Assembly (NCBI GenBank): GCA_016865865.1
Contig: VGOC01000007.1
Coordinates: 1 to 61,832, forward strand
Direction: 5' to 3'
DNA from: Chloroflexota bacterium
GTDB taxonomy: Bacteria; Chloroflexota; Anaerolineae; Anaerolineales; UBA11858
DNA: 61,832 bases
Made by a program: the position numbers and the translations under genes. Below, piece after piece: positions 32,689 to 40,488 of the stretch (its first letter is position 1; each line of letters begins with the position of its first letter). The notes beneath the pieces were generated by a model. That model saw nothing but the letters and a program-made list of their open reading frames with translations. It ran no database searches and had not been told where the DNA came from.

Positions 32689-35291
32689 CGACTTTCGTTG
32701 AAATCGCCGTAAATGTCCCTCAGGTTTCGGGGGTTTTTCACTATCACTTACCTGAGCATTTGGAGGGGCAAATCGGTCATGGATGCCTGGTCACAGTTCC
32801 CTTTGGGAGGCAGACGGTGCAAGGGGTGGTATTGAAGTCGGTGCTCGATTCAGCGGTTCCGGAAACCAAGGCTGTCATTTCCCTGCTCGACCCTGAACCG
32901 GTAGTGACGCCCGCCCAGGTGGAACTGGCCCAATATATCTCGGAACATACCCTTACCCCTCTGGCATCCTGTTTGTCATTGATGCTGCCTCCCGGCCTGG
33001 GGCAGATGGCGGATTCGCTGTACCAGTTGACGGTTGCCGGGAAACAGTGGTCAGTGGACAGTGGACAGTGGACAGAAAAACGCGATGACGAACTGACCGA
33101 TGCCCAAAGGCGACTACTTGAGTTGTTGCAAGAGCGCGGGCCTTTGCGCGGCAGACAGATAGACCATGCTTTGCCTCGCAAGCGTTGGAGGGATACGGCT
33201 CAGGCGTTGCAGCGGCGCGGATTGGTTACATCGCAGGCGGTGCTGCAAGCCCCGACGGTCAAGTCGAAAACCATCCGCATAGCCCGGCTGATTTGTTCGC
33301 CAGAAGAAGCCGAGGCTCGCCTGGATGAACTGGGACGTAAAGGAAGCCAGGCTCGCGAGCGCAGGGAGGCTATGTTGCGATATTTGCTGAAAGAGGCCGA
33401 CCCTGTCAGCGTCGCCAGGCTCTACGAGGGGAGCGGCGGGAATACGACCGACATCAAAACATTGGAGCAGAAGGGCTTCATCGCTATCGAGGAGCGCGAA
33501 ATCTGGCGAGACCCTCTGGAGAGTGTGGATTTCATCCCGGCCTCGCCGCCTGAACTGACGCAAGATCAATCGGATGCTTGGGAGCAGATCAGGCAAGGGA
33601 TTCAGCGATCCGCCGCGGGGGAGTCCGTGCCGCCTTATTTGTTGTATGGCGTCACCGGCTCGGGCAAGACAGAGATCTATTTCCGCGCCGTAGATTCCGT
33701 CCTCGAATTGGGAAAGCAGGTGATCATCCTGGTCCCGGAGATCGCCCTGACCCCGCAGACAGTGCGACGCTTTCTTGCGCGTTTTCCGGGGCGGGTGGGT
33801 TTGATTCATTCTCGGCTTTCGCAAGGCGAGCGCTACGACACCTGGCGGCGAGCCAGGGCTGGGGAGCTATCCGTGGTTGTCGGCCCGCGCAGCGCTTTGT
33901 TCACGCCCTTCTCGAATTTGGGCCTGATTGTGGTTGATGAGTGCCACGACGATTCTTATTATCAGGTTGATCCGGCTCCAAGTTATCATGCCCGCGAAGT
34001 GGCAGCGGCGTACGCCGGTCAGGTGGGCGCGGTCTGCCTGATGGGTTCGGCTACGCCCGATGTGGTCAGCACCCACCGCGCTGCCCTGGGACAGTGGACC
34101 GCCCTGAGCCTGCCAGATCGCATTTTAGCCCACAAAGACGCCGTGCGCTGGCAGATGGAAAAAATTCAGACTTCGGAAGTCTCTCAAGACTTCCGAAGTC
34201 TGGATAAGATGCGCTGCCAGCCTTTGGAGAAAGACGCCCAAACCATCGAGCTGCCGCCCGTGCATGTAGTGGATATGCGCGTCGAGTTGAAAGCGGGCAA
34301 TCGCTCGATCTTCAGCCAGGCGTTGTTCGAAGCTTTATCTCACGTGTTGGAGCGCGGACAGCAGGCGATTCTCTTCATCAACCGGCGCGGCATGGCAACG
34401 TATGTATTTTGCCGCGAGTGTGGTTATTCGCTCAAATGTCCGCGTTGTGGTATTCCACTCACGTTTCACGTTTCACGATTCGACTCCCAACCCGATCATG
34501 CGCTGATCTGCCATCGCTGCAATTACCGGCGTAACATGCCGGCGAAATGTCCCGAGTGTGGGGGGACGAAAATTCGGCAGTATGGAACCGGCACAGAAAA
34601 AGTGGAAGCGGAAGTAAGAAAGTTATTTCCACAAGCCCGGATATTACGTTGGGATTGGGGCGCCACGCGCACGAAGGGGGCGCATGACGCCATTCTGCAG
34701 CAATTTGTATCTCACAAGGCCGATGTGTTGATCGGCACACAGATGCTGGCGAAAGGGCTGGACCTGCCGCTGGTCACATTGGTGGGGGTGGTCCTGGCGG
34801 ATGTGGGATTGAATTTTCCCGATTATCGCTCTGGCGAGCGCGTCTTCCAGGTGCTTACGCAGGTTGCTGGCCGGGCTGGACGCAGCCCTCTGGGCGGTCA
34901 AGTCATCTTGCAGACATTCGAGCCGGATCACTATGTCATCCAGGCAGCCGCAAGGCATAGCTATGGCGACTTCTACCGTCAGGAGTTGGGGTATCGCCGG
35001 AAGATGGGTTATCCCCCCTTCGCGCGGCTCGTGCGATTGGAGTTCAGGGGGCAGGATAACCCTCAGGTGGAAGAGTCAGCCCAAAAGGTCGCCCGGCAAA
35101 TCCAGGCCTGGATGGATGCTGACGCTCATCACTCGACAGAAATCATTGGCCCACTGCCCTGCTTTTTCGCCCGCCTCAGCGGCGTCTATCGCTGGCAAAT
35201 TGTCTTACGTGGGCCGAACCCCGTTCTATTGTTGAAAGGTCGCCCGGTAAAAGATTGTCGAATTGAGGTTGATCCCACTTCTTTGCTATAA
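32685..35291 (+). CDS. priA: Primosomal protein N' (replication restart helicase)
   Basis: An 868-residue 3'-5' helicase that reloads the replisome at stalled forks. Order: 3'-DNA-binding domain (1-105), winged helix (about 130-200), helicase lobe 1 with LLYGVTGSGKTEIYFRAV and the DECHDDSYYQ box, zinc-binding insert (CRECGYSLKCPRCG, CHRCNYRR, CPECGGTK), lobe 2 with TQMLAKGLDLP and QVAGRAGR, C-terminal domain. Three repeat-derived stretches are in frame: about residues 120-131 (33044-33075), a perfect palindrome near 495-506 (34168-34201), and HVSRFDS between the zinc-finger cysteines (34459-34478). The stop codon overlaps a TATAAT. Confidence 0.95.
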   Translation: MTTFVEIAVNVPQVSGVFHYHLPEHLEGQIGHGCLVTVPFGRQTVQGVVLKSVLDSAVPETKAVISLLDPEPVVTPAQVELAQYISEHTLTPLASCLSLMLPPGLGQMADSLYQLTVAGKQWSVDSGQWTEKRDDELTDAQRRLLELLQERGPLRGRQIDHALPRKRWRDTAQALQRRGLVTSQAVLQAPTVKSKTIRIARLICSPEEAEARLDELGRKGSQARERREAMLRYLLKEADPVSVARLYEGSGGNTTDIKTLEQKGFIAIEEREIWRDPLESVDFIPASPPELTQDQSDAWEQIRQGIQRSAAGESVPPYLLYGVTGSGKTEIYFRAVDSVLELGKQVIILVPEIALTPQTVRRFLARFPGRVGLIHSRLSQGERYDTWRRARAGELSVVVGPRSALFTPFSNLGLIVVDECHDDSYYQVDPAPSYHAREVAAAYAGQVGAVCLMGSATPDVVSTHRAALGQWTALSLPDRILAHKDAVRWQMEKIQTSEVSQDFRSLDKMRCQPLEKDAQTIELPPVHVVDMRVELKAGNRSIFSQALFEALSHVLERGQQAILFINRRGMATYVFCRECGYSLKCPRCGIPLTFHVSRFDSQPDHALICHRCNYRRNMPAKCPECGGTKIRQYGTGTEKVEAEVRKLFPQARILRWDWGATRTKGAHDAILQQFVSHKADVLIGTQMLAKGLDLPLVTLVGVVLADVGLNFPDYRSGERVFQVLTQVAGRAGRSPLGGQVILQTFEPDHYVIQAAARHSYGDFYRQELGYRRKMGYPPFARLVRLEFRGQDNPQVEESAQKVARQIQAWMDADAHHSTEIIGPLPCFFARLSGVYRWQIVLRGPNPVLLLKGRPVKDCRIEVDPTSLL
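33044..33075. repeat. Family F repeat (CAGTGGACAGTGGA type) inside priA
   Basis: Tandem units CAGTGGTCAGTGGACAGTGG then ACAGTGGACAG, encoding QWSVDSGQWTE. Related blocks are at 43107-43144 and 54601-54638. Confidence 0.75.
34168..34201. repeat. Perfect palindrome inside priA
   Basis: AGACTTCGGAAGTCT, CTCA, AGACTTCCGAAGTCT: each arm is nearly self-complementary and the two arms pair. It is read in frame as QTSEVSQDFRSLD. Confidence 0.8.
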
Positions 35292-35292
35292 T
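35284..35292 (+). promoter_or_regulatory. Extended -10 promoter overlapping the priA stop
   Basis: TGCTATAAT, with the priA TAA inside it. It could serve the phosphoribosyltransferase gene 174 bp downstream. Confidence 0.5.
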
Positions 35293-35328
35293 TGGCAGAA
35301 GCAAATCTAAGAGGGTGTTTACTAATTC

Positions 35329-35425
35329 GCTTTACCCCCCTCTGTCCCCCCATTTGCGCCTTCGAGTGCCAGGATAAACAGAGATTTGGCAGCGCAAATG
35401 GGGGGATGAAAGGGGGGTTGAAGGG
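35329..35425. repeat. C-tract/G-tract inverted repeat
   Basis: Arms TTTACCCCCCTCTGTCCCCC and ATTTGCG pair with CGCAAATGGGGGG and AAAGGGGGG. A related block is at 45366-45445. Confidence 0.7.
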
Positions 35426-35465
35426 CTAAATTGAATTCTTATACGCCCTCTAAATGGAGCTACCC

Positions 35466-35978
35466 ATGCAAATGCGGCATGAATTCCTTAGCTGGCAAGA
35501 TGTCGAGAAATTGATCGAACATCTCGTCCCCCAATTCGAAGTCGAGTTCGAGGGGATGGTGATCATCACGCGCGGAGGGATCATTCCCGGAGGGATGTTG
35601 GCTGAGGCCTTGGGCATCACGCATGTGTTGACCGCGGCGGTGGATTTCCCGTCGGCAATGGATGAGGCGGAGTCTAAACTGTACGCCTGGCCGAAGTTCA
35701 TTCAATTCCCCAGCGATGACATGTTGAGAGGCCGCCCGATTCTGGTGGTGGATGACGTCTGGGGTTCCGGAAGGACGATCACTTCAGTCCGCAATCGCGT
35801 GGCTGCCGCGGGGGGATTCCCCTATACTTGTGTGCTGCATTTCAACCCATATCGCAGCCTGTTCGGCGCTGCAAAACCGGATTACTACGCCGCAGTCACC
35901 GACGCTCATATTGTGTATCCCTGGGAGATCGAGCGCGGCGCGGATGGCGTCTTGCAATCTCCGGTTGGTGAGGGGTAA
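35466..35978 (+). CDS. Phosphoribosyltransferase
   Basis: A 170-residue type I PRTase fold. The PRPP loop is ILVVDDVWGSGRTI (about residues 94-107) and the PPi loop is ITRGGIIPGGMLA (about 34-46). Related proteins act as xanthine/hypoxanthine PRTases or as uncharacterised salvage enzymes; the hood is too divergent to name the base. ATG at 35466 (MQMRHEFLSW) is chosen because GGAG lies 6 bases upstream of it. It converges on the membrane-protein gene with 2 bp between the stops. Confidence 0.82.
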   Translation: MQMRHEFLSWQDVEKLIEHLVPQFEVEFEGMVIITRGGIIPGGMLAEALGITHVLTAAVDFPSAMDEAESKLYAWPKFIQFPSDDMLRGRPILVVDDVWGSGRTITSVRNRVAAAGGFPYTCVLHFNPYRSLFGAAKPDYYAAVTDAHIVYPWEIERGADGVLQSPVGEG

Positions 35979-35980
35979 TA

Positions 35981-36850
35981 TCAAAGTTGCTCCGCGTTCT
36001 CTGCGATCTCTGCGGTTAAACGACCTGTATGCAATAGTCTCGAATCTAACACCAGCACGGTTCGCCAGAAGGCCACCGCAGCCATGCCATGAGCCAGTAC
36101 AGCAAACAGAGGCGGCGTCTCCAGGGTGTAGTACGTCCAGCACAGGCGGGTCGTCCCCCACCGTTCCAAGAAATAACCCAGGCTAGAACCAGCGATGAAG
36201 GTCAGGACAGCAACACGGTGATCAGTGGGTGTCAGGATCAGGAATCCTACCAGAATCAAGGCCATGATGGTCAACGACTTATCCACCGTGAGCCAGACGA
36301 AGGAGAGCATCAGGGTGTAGAAAGCGGGGAAGATCAGCCAGTATAGTACTGTGGAGACGCTCTTTACGTTTTTCGTCTTACGTTTCATGTTCGGCGTGAA
36401 ACGTAATGCGTAAAACGTAAACCTATCCAAGAATCTTACTAATCTGATGATAGATAAGCTAGCAATGGGCCAGGCAGGGATGATCCATAACGGCGGGCGC
36501 TCGGCAGTGTAGTATGTCCAGATCTCGGTTTGCGTTCCCCAACTCTCGATCACCAGGCCGCCCACGAAGCCGACGAAGACGATCAGCGCGTCCGCCCTGA
36601 TGTCAGCCCCTGCCATGATCAGCAACGACATTGCCAGGAAGATGCCCACCAGCAGCCAGTCAATATACCGCCACCATTCTCCGTCCCATGGGATCAGGGC
36701 CAGGTATTCTTCGGCCAAAGGCCACCAGATGTAAATGATGAGGAAAATAATCAACAGGAAAGCGCTTGCCAAGTAAGAACTTGCTCGCGTCCAACCCATC
36801 CTGCTTGCCAGGCTTTTGGTGAAAGAACGTTTCTCTCGCTGCGTGATCAT
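35981..36850 (-). CDS. Polytopic membrane protein with internal duplication
   Basis: 289 residues with about 8 membrane helices. Two halves carry the same pattern: ESWGTQTEIWTYYTAERPPL and LERWGTTRLCWTYYTLETPPL, each before a helix rich in Ala/Pro, so the gene arose by duplication. The loop between halves (about residues 143-165, RFTFYALRFTPNMKRKTKNV) is encoded by a family E repeat, and the C-terminal TAEIAENAEQL by another repeat (about 35984-36014). I recognise no family with confidence. Confidence 0.7.
   Translation of the reverse strand: MITQREKRSFTKSLASRMGWTRASSYLASAFLLIIFLIIYIWWPLAEEYLALIPWDGEWWRYIDWLLVGIFLAMSLLIMAGADIRADALIVFVGFVGGLVIESWGTQTEIWTYYTAERPPLWIIPAWPIASLSIIRLVRFLDRFTFYALRFTPNMKRKTKNVKSVSTVLYWLIFPAFYTLMLSFVWLTVDKSLTIMALILVGFLILTPTDHRVAVLTFIAGSSLGYFLERWGTTRLCWTYYTLETPPLFAVLAHGMAAVAFWRTVLVLDSRLLHTGRLTAEIAENAEQL
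36361..36420. repeat. Family E repeat inside the duplicated membrane-protein gene
   Basis: TTTACGTTTTTCGTCTTACG, ATGTTCGGC, then inverted AAACGTAATGCGTAAAACGT. It separates the two homologous halves of the protein without breaking the frame. Confidence 0.85.
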
Positions 36851-36863
36851 AACGAAATTGTAC

Positions 36864-36869
36864 TATAAT
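36864..36869 (+). promoter_or_regulatory. Candidate -10 box for sbcC
   Basis: TATAAT, 57 bases before the sbcC start. No clear -35. Confidence 0.35.
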
Positions 36870-36926
36870 CGTGGAGTGCAATTCCAAATTGCCAACTAAT
36901 TCATTATTCTTTTTGTTTCAGCGCAA

Positions 36927-39530
36927 ATGATTCCCGTTACCCTATCAATTTCCGGCTTTCTTTCTTATCGCGAACCCATTGAGATTGATTTCACTTCATT
37001 TGATCTCGCCTGCATCGCCGGTCCCAATGGCGCAGGGAAATCATCCATCCTGGATGCCATCACCTGGTCGCTGTTCGGCCAGGCTCGCCAGCGCGGCGAA
37101 GCCGTGATCAACTCCCGGAGCGAGCTCGCCGAGGTCGTGTTTGTCTTTCAGTATGAAGATAATCTCTATCGCGTTCAGCGCACCAATCAAGTCGGCAAGA
37201 CGGGCGTTCTTGAATTCCAAATCGCGCAGCGAGATACGGGTGATGAGTTAGGAGTTAGGGACTCTCGTCTCCTAACTCCTAACTCCCTAACCTGGAAACC
37301 CCTCACCGAACGCACCATGCGCGACACTCAGGAGCGCATCGAAGATATCCTGCACCTGGATTACGAAACCTTTGTCAACGCGGCGTTCTTCCTGCAGGGC
37401 AAGGCCGATCAATTCACCCAGCAGCGCCCTGGCGATCGAAAGCGCATCCTGACCAGCATCCTTGGCCTGGAAGTCTGGGAGAAATATCGCGGGCGAGCCG
37501 TCGAGCGGCGCAAATCCATCGAGGGACAGATCGCCTCGCTGGATGGCCGTCTATCCGAGATCAACAGCGAACTCTCCGAAGAACACGCACGCAAAGCGCG
37601 CCTGAAAGAGCTTGAAGACGAGCTGGATCGCCTGGCAAAGACCCGCCAATCTCAGCAGGAATCGCTCAAGAGCATCGAGAAAGCGATCATCCTGATCAAT
37701 GAACAGCGCAAAATTGTAGACATGCTGGCCCAAAGGTTGGCCGAATCTCAGGAGCGGAAGAGCGAACTGGGGTCAAGGCTGGTCGAGCGCCAAACGGAGC
37801 GCGAATTATACTTCCAAACCACTGCGCGGGCGAAGCAGATCGAAAAAGCCTACCAGGGATGGCAAGACGCCCGCGCCGAACTCAGCCGGTGGGAAGAAAT
37901 CGCCGGGCGCTTTCGTGAACACGAGCAGCGCCGCCAGGAGCCGCGCACCCAAATCGAAGCGGAACGCGCCCGCCTCTCGCAAGAATTGGAAAATCTTCAA
38001 ATCCAGGCGTCGAACGTCGAGCGTCAGGCTTCGAGCGTCCCAGATCTCCAATCTCGAATTTCTACCCTCCAATCTCTAATCTTCAATCTCCAATCCCGTT
38101 TAGAAGAACGCAATTCTATAGAAAGTGAATTGATGTCCGCCCAAGACCGGCTGGCCAATGCCCGGGCTGAAAACCCGCGCCTCAAAGCCGAAATGGAGGA
38201 ATTGAAGGATCGCATCAACCAATTGACTGAGACCGATGGCGCGCTTTGTCCACTATGCGGACAGCCTCTCAGCCCCGATGATCGTCAACGGTTGATCGCT
38301 GAGCTTGGCGCTCAAGGCGCAGAGATGGGCGACCGATACCGCGCCAACCGTCGGCTGCTCGAAGAGGCCGATCAGAGGGTTGCACAACTCAAAGCCCAGA
38401 TCGCCGAACTACAGCCCCTCGAAAATGACTTGCGCGAGCGCACGCGCAGTCTCGATCAACTTATCGCCCAGGCAGCGCAGATCGAAGCGGAGCGCAGAGA
38501 ATGGCAGAAAGCTGGCAAGCCCCGCATGGAGGAGCTCCAGCGCGCCCTGAAGGAGGATGTTTTCGCCGCCGAGGCCCGCGCTCAGCTTGCCCAGATAGAC
38601 GCCGACCTCAAGGAAATTGGCTACGACGCCGCCTCCCACGATGCCGCCCGACGCTCCGAAGCCGAAGGCCGCGCGGCTGACGAAGAATTCCGTCAGTTGG
38701 AAAAAGCCCGGGCCGCCGCAGCCCCCCTCGACCGGGAACTATCAACTATCAAATATCAAATATCAAATATCAAATCTGAGATAGACGAGCAAGAAAGCGC
38801 CTATACCGACGCTGCCGCCGCGCTGGCTGCCGCTGAAGAAGGCGCCCCCGACCTGCGCCACGCCCAACGTGATCTGCTCGATTCCCAGGAAAGAGAGAAT
38901 CGATTGCGCATGGATGTCGGGGCCGCGCGGCAAAAGGTGCTCGTCCTGGACGACTTGAAAGAACGCCGTGCAACGCTAGAAGCTGAACGGGAGACTCTCG
39001 CCAGACGAGCAGGCCAATACAAACAATTGGAAACTGCTTTTGGCAAAGATGGCGTGCCTGCGCTGCTCATCGAGCAGGCCCTCCCAGCCATCGAAGCCCG
39101 CGCCAACGAAATCCTGGATCACCTCAGTGGAGGGGATATGTCGCTCCGCTTCGAGACACAGCGTGAACTGAAAAGCCGCGATGACCTCAAAGAAACCCTC
39201 GACATCCAAATCCGCGACCGGGTCGGCGCCCGCGATTACGAGATGTACAGCGGGGGGGAGGCCTTCCGGGTCAATTTCGCCATCCGCCTGGCTCTTTCGG
39301 AGATGCTCGCTCAGAGAGCCGGAGCGCGCCTGCAAACGCTGGTCATAGACGAAGGCTTTGGCAGCCAGGATGAAATTGGCCGCCAGCGTCTGTTGGAAGC
39401 GATCAACCTGGTCAAACCCGACTTCGCCAAGATACTGGTCATCACTCACATCGGCGAGTTGAAAGATGCTTTTCCAGCGCGTATCGAGGTGGAGAAGACG
39501 GAGAGGGGAAGTGTTGTTAGCGTAATGTGA
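36927..39530 (+). CDS. sbcC: SbcC/Rad50-type exonuclease ATPase
   Basis: An 867-residue SMC-like ATPase of the double-strand-break processing nuclease. Head parts: SYREPIEIDF, Walker A GPNGAGKSSILDAITW, Q-loop AFFLQGKADQFTQQRPGDRK; long coiled coils; zinc hook CPLCGQPLS at about residue 441; C-terminal signature YSGGEAFRVNFAIRLAL, Walker B LVIDEGFGSQD and switch LVITHI. No sbcD/mre11 gene is adjacent. Three simple-repeat blocks are read in frame: about residues 106-121 (37243-37290), 361-392 (38009-38100) and 605-617 (38739-38778). The first is close to the ATPase head; the others fall in coiled coil. Confidence 0.92.
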   Translation: MIPVTLSISGFLSYREPIEIDFTSFDLACIAGPNGAGKSSILDAITWSLFGQARQRGEAVINSRSELAEVVFVFQYEDNLYRVQRTNQVGKTGVLEFQIAQRDTGDELGVRDSRLLTPNSLTWKPLTERTMRDTQERIEDILHLDYETFVNAAFFLQGKADQFTQQRPGDRKRILTSILGLEVWEKYRGRAVERRKSIEGQIASLDGRLSEINSELSEEHARKARLKELEDELDRLAKTRQSQQESLKSIEKAIILINEQRKIVDMLAQRLAESQERKSELGSRLVERQTERELYFQTTARAKQIEKAYQGWQDARAELSRWEEIAGRFREHEQRRQEPRTQIEAERARLSQELENLQIQASNVERQASSVPDLQSRISTLQSLIFNLQSRLEERNSIESELMSAQDRLANARAENPRLKAEMEELKDRINQLTETDGALCPLCGQPLSPDDRQRLIAELGAQGAEMGDRYRANRRLLEEADQRVAQLKAQIAELQPLENDLRERTRSLDQLIAQAAQIEAERREWQKAGKPRMEELQRALKEDVFAAEARAQLAQIDADLKEIGYDAASHDAARRSEAEGRAADEEFRQLEKARAAAAPLDRELSTIKYQISNIKSEIDEQESAYTDAAAALAAAEEGAPDLRHAQRDLLDSQERENRLRMDVGAARQKVLVLDDLKERRATLEAERETLARRAGQYKQLETAFGKDGVPALLIEQALPAIEARANEILDHLSGGDMSLRFETQRELKSRDDLKETLDIQIRDRVGARDYEMYSGGEAFRVNFAIRLALSEMLAQRAGARLQTLVIDEGFGSQDEIGRQRLLEAINLVKPDFAKILVITHIGELKDAFPARIEVEKTERGSVVSVM
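37243..37290. repeat. Simple inverted repeat inside sbcC (1)
   Basis: ATGAGTTAGGAGTTAGGGAC and inverted CTCCTAACTCCTAACTCCC. In frame it encodes ELGVRDSRLLTPNS. Confidence 0.8.
38009..38100. repeat. Simple tandem repeats inside sbcC (2)
   Basis: CGTCGAACGTCGAGCGTC, then repeated CTCCAATCTC/CCAATCTCTAATCTTCAA units, encoding a Ser/Leu/Gln-rich coil segment. Confidence 0.8.
38739..38778. repeat. Simple tandem repeat inside sbcC (3)
   Basis: Tandem TATCAAA units read as STIKYQISNIKSE. Confidence 0.75.
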
Positions 39531-39542
39531 GGTAGGATCGGG

Positions 39543-39591
39543 AAAACGTAATGAGTAATACGTAATGCGTAAAACGTAATGCGTGAAACGT
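39543..39591. repeat. Family E repeat between sbcC and the efflux operon
   Basis: Tandem AAACGTAAT/GCGTAAAACGTAAT/GCGTGAAACG units without an inverted arm. Confidence 0.7.
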
Positions 39592-39625
39592 GTGAGGCTA
39601 TGATGAATTATTCGGAGTATCATCC

Positions 39626-40366
39626 ATGCCCGTCTTAGAAACTAAATACCTAACCAAAGAATACCGTATGGGCGAGGTCACCGTCTCAGCCTTGCGCGGA
39701 GTGGATTTCTCTGTCGAGCGCGGCGAATTCGTCGCCATCATGGGGCCTTCAGGGTCAGGAAAATCCACCCTCTTGCATCTGCTGGGGGGATTAGACCCTC
39801 CCACCGATGGCGAAATCTGCCTGGCAGGGCAGATGCTATCCGAATTGAACGACGACCAGATCACCCGCTTTCGCCGGCGTAAGATCGGCTTCATCTTTCA
39901 GTTTTACAACCTGATTCCCACGTTGACGGCTGCTGAAAATGTCGCCCTGCCTCTGCTGATAGACGGCCAATCCAAACGTCACTACCGGGAGCGTATTCAG
40001 GACCTGCTCGCGCTGGTCAATCTGGCCGACCGCGCCGACCACCGCCCCGATCAACTCTCCGGCGGCCAGCAGCAGCGCGTCGCCATTGCCCGGGCCTTCG
40101 TCAACCAGCCCGAAATCGTCCTGGCCGACGAACCGACCGGCAACCTGGACTCGCGCTCCGGGACGACCATCCTGGAGTTGTTGCGCAAAACCTGCCAGGA
40201 GTTGGGCGCTACCATCCTGATGGTCACTCACGATGCCCGCGCCGCCTCCTACGCCGACCGAATCGTCTTCCTCCAGGATGGCTGCATCGTCCACCAGCTC
40301 GAAGATAATGGCAACGGCATCGAAGTTCAGGATATTATGTCAATTTTAGCCGAGTTGGAATTGTAG
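39626..40366 (+). CDS. ABC transporter ATPase, MacB/LolD type
   Basis: A 246-residue ATPase with intact Walker A GPSGSGKSTLLHLLGG, signature DQLSGGQQQRVAIARAF, Walker B IVLADEPTGNLDS and switch MVTHD, the standard pattern of the lipoprotein-release/macrolide-export class. RBS GGAG lies 9 bases before ATG. First gene of a three-gene efflux operon with the FtsX permease and an HlyD-like adaptor. Confidence 0.95.
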   Translation: MPVLETKYLTKEYRMGEVTVSALRGVDFSVERGEFVAIMGPSGSGKSTLLHLLGGLDPPTDGEICLAGQMLSELNDDQITRFRRRKIGFIFQFYNLIPTLTAAENVALPLLIDGQSKRHYRERIQDLLALVNLADRADHRPDQLSGGQQQRVAIARAFVNQPEIVLADEPTGNLDSRSGTTILELLRKTCQELGATILMVTHDARAASYADRIVFLQDGCIVHQLEDNGNGIEVQDIMSILAELEL

Positions 40367-40369
40367 AGA

Positions 40370-40487
40370 CTGGAAATTGGATATTGGAGGTTGGATGTTA
40401 GATTTTAGATGTTGGACCAACATCAATATCGAATACCCAATATCTAGTATCTACAATCCATCTTCCAACCTCCAACCTCCACCCTCC
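40370..40487. repeat. Simple-repeat palindrome between ATPase and permease
   Basis: Units ATTGGATATTGGAGGTTGGA and ATTTTAGATGTTGGACC, then inverted CCAACATC...CCAATATC...CCAACCTCCAACCTCC. It occupies nearly the whole 122-bp gap and would fold into a long imperfect hairpin in the operon mRNA. Confidence 0.85.
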
Positions 40488-40488
40488 C

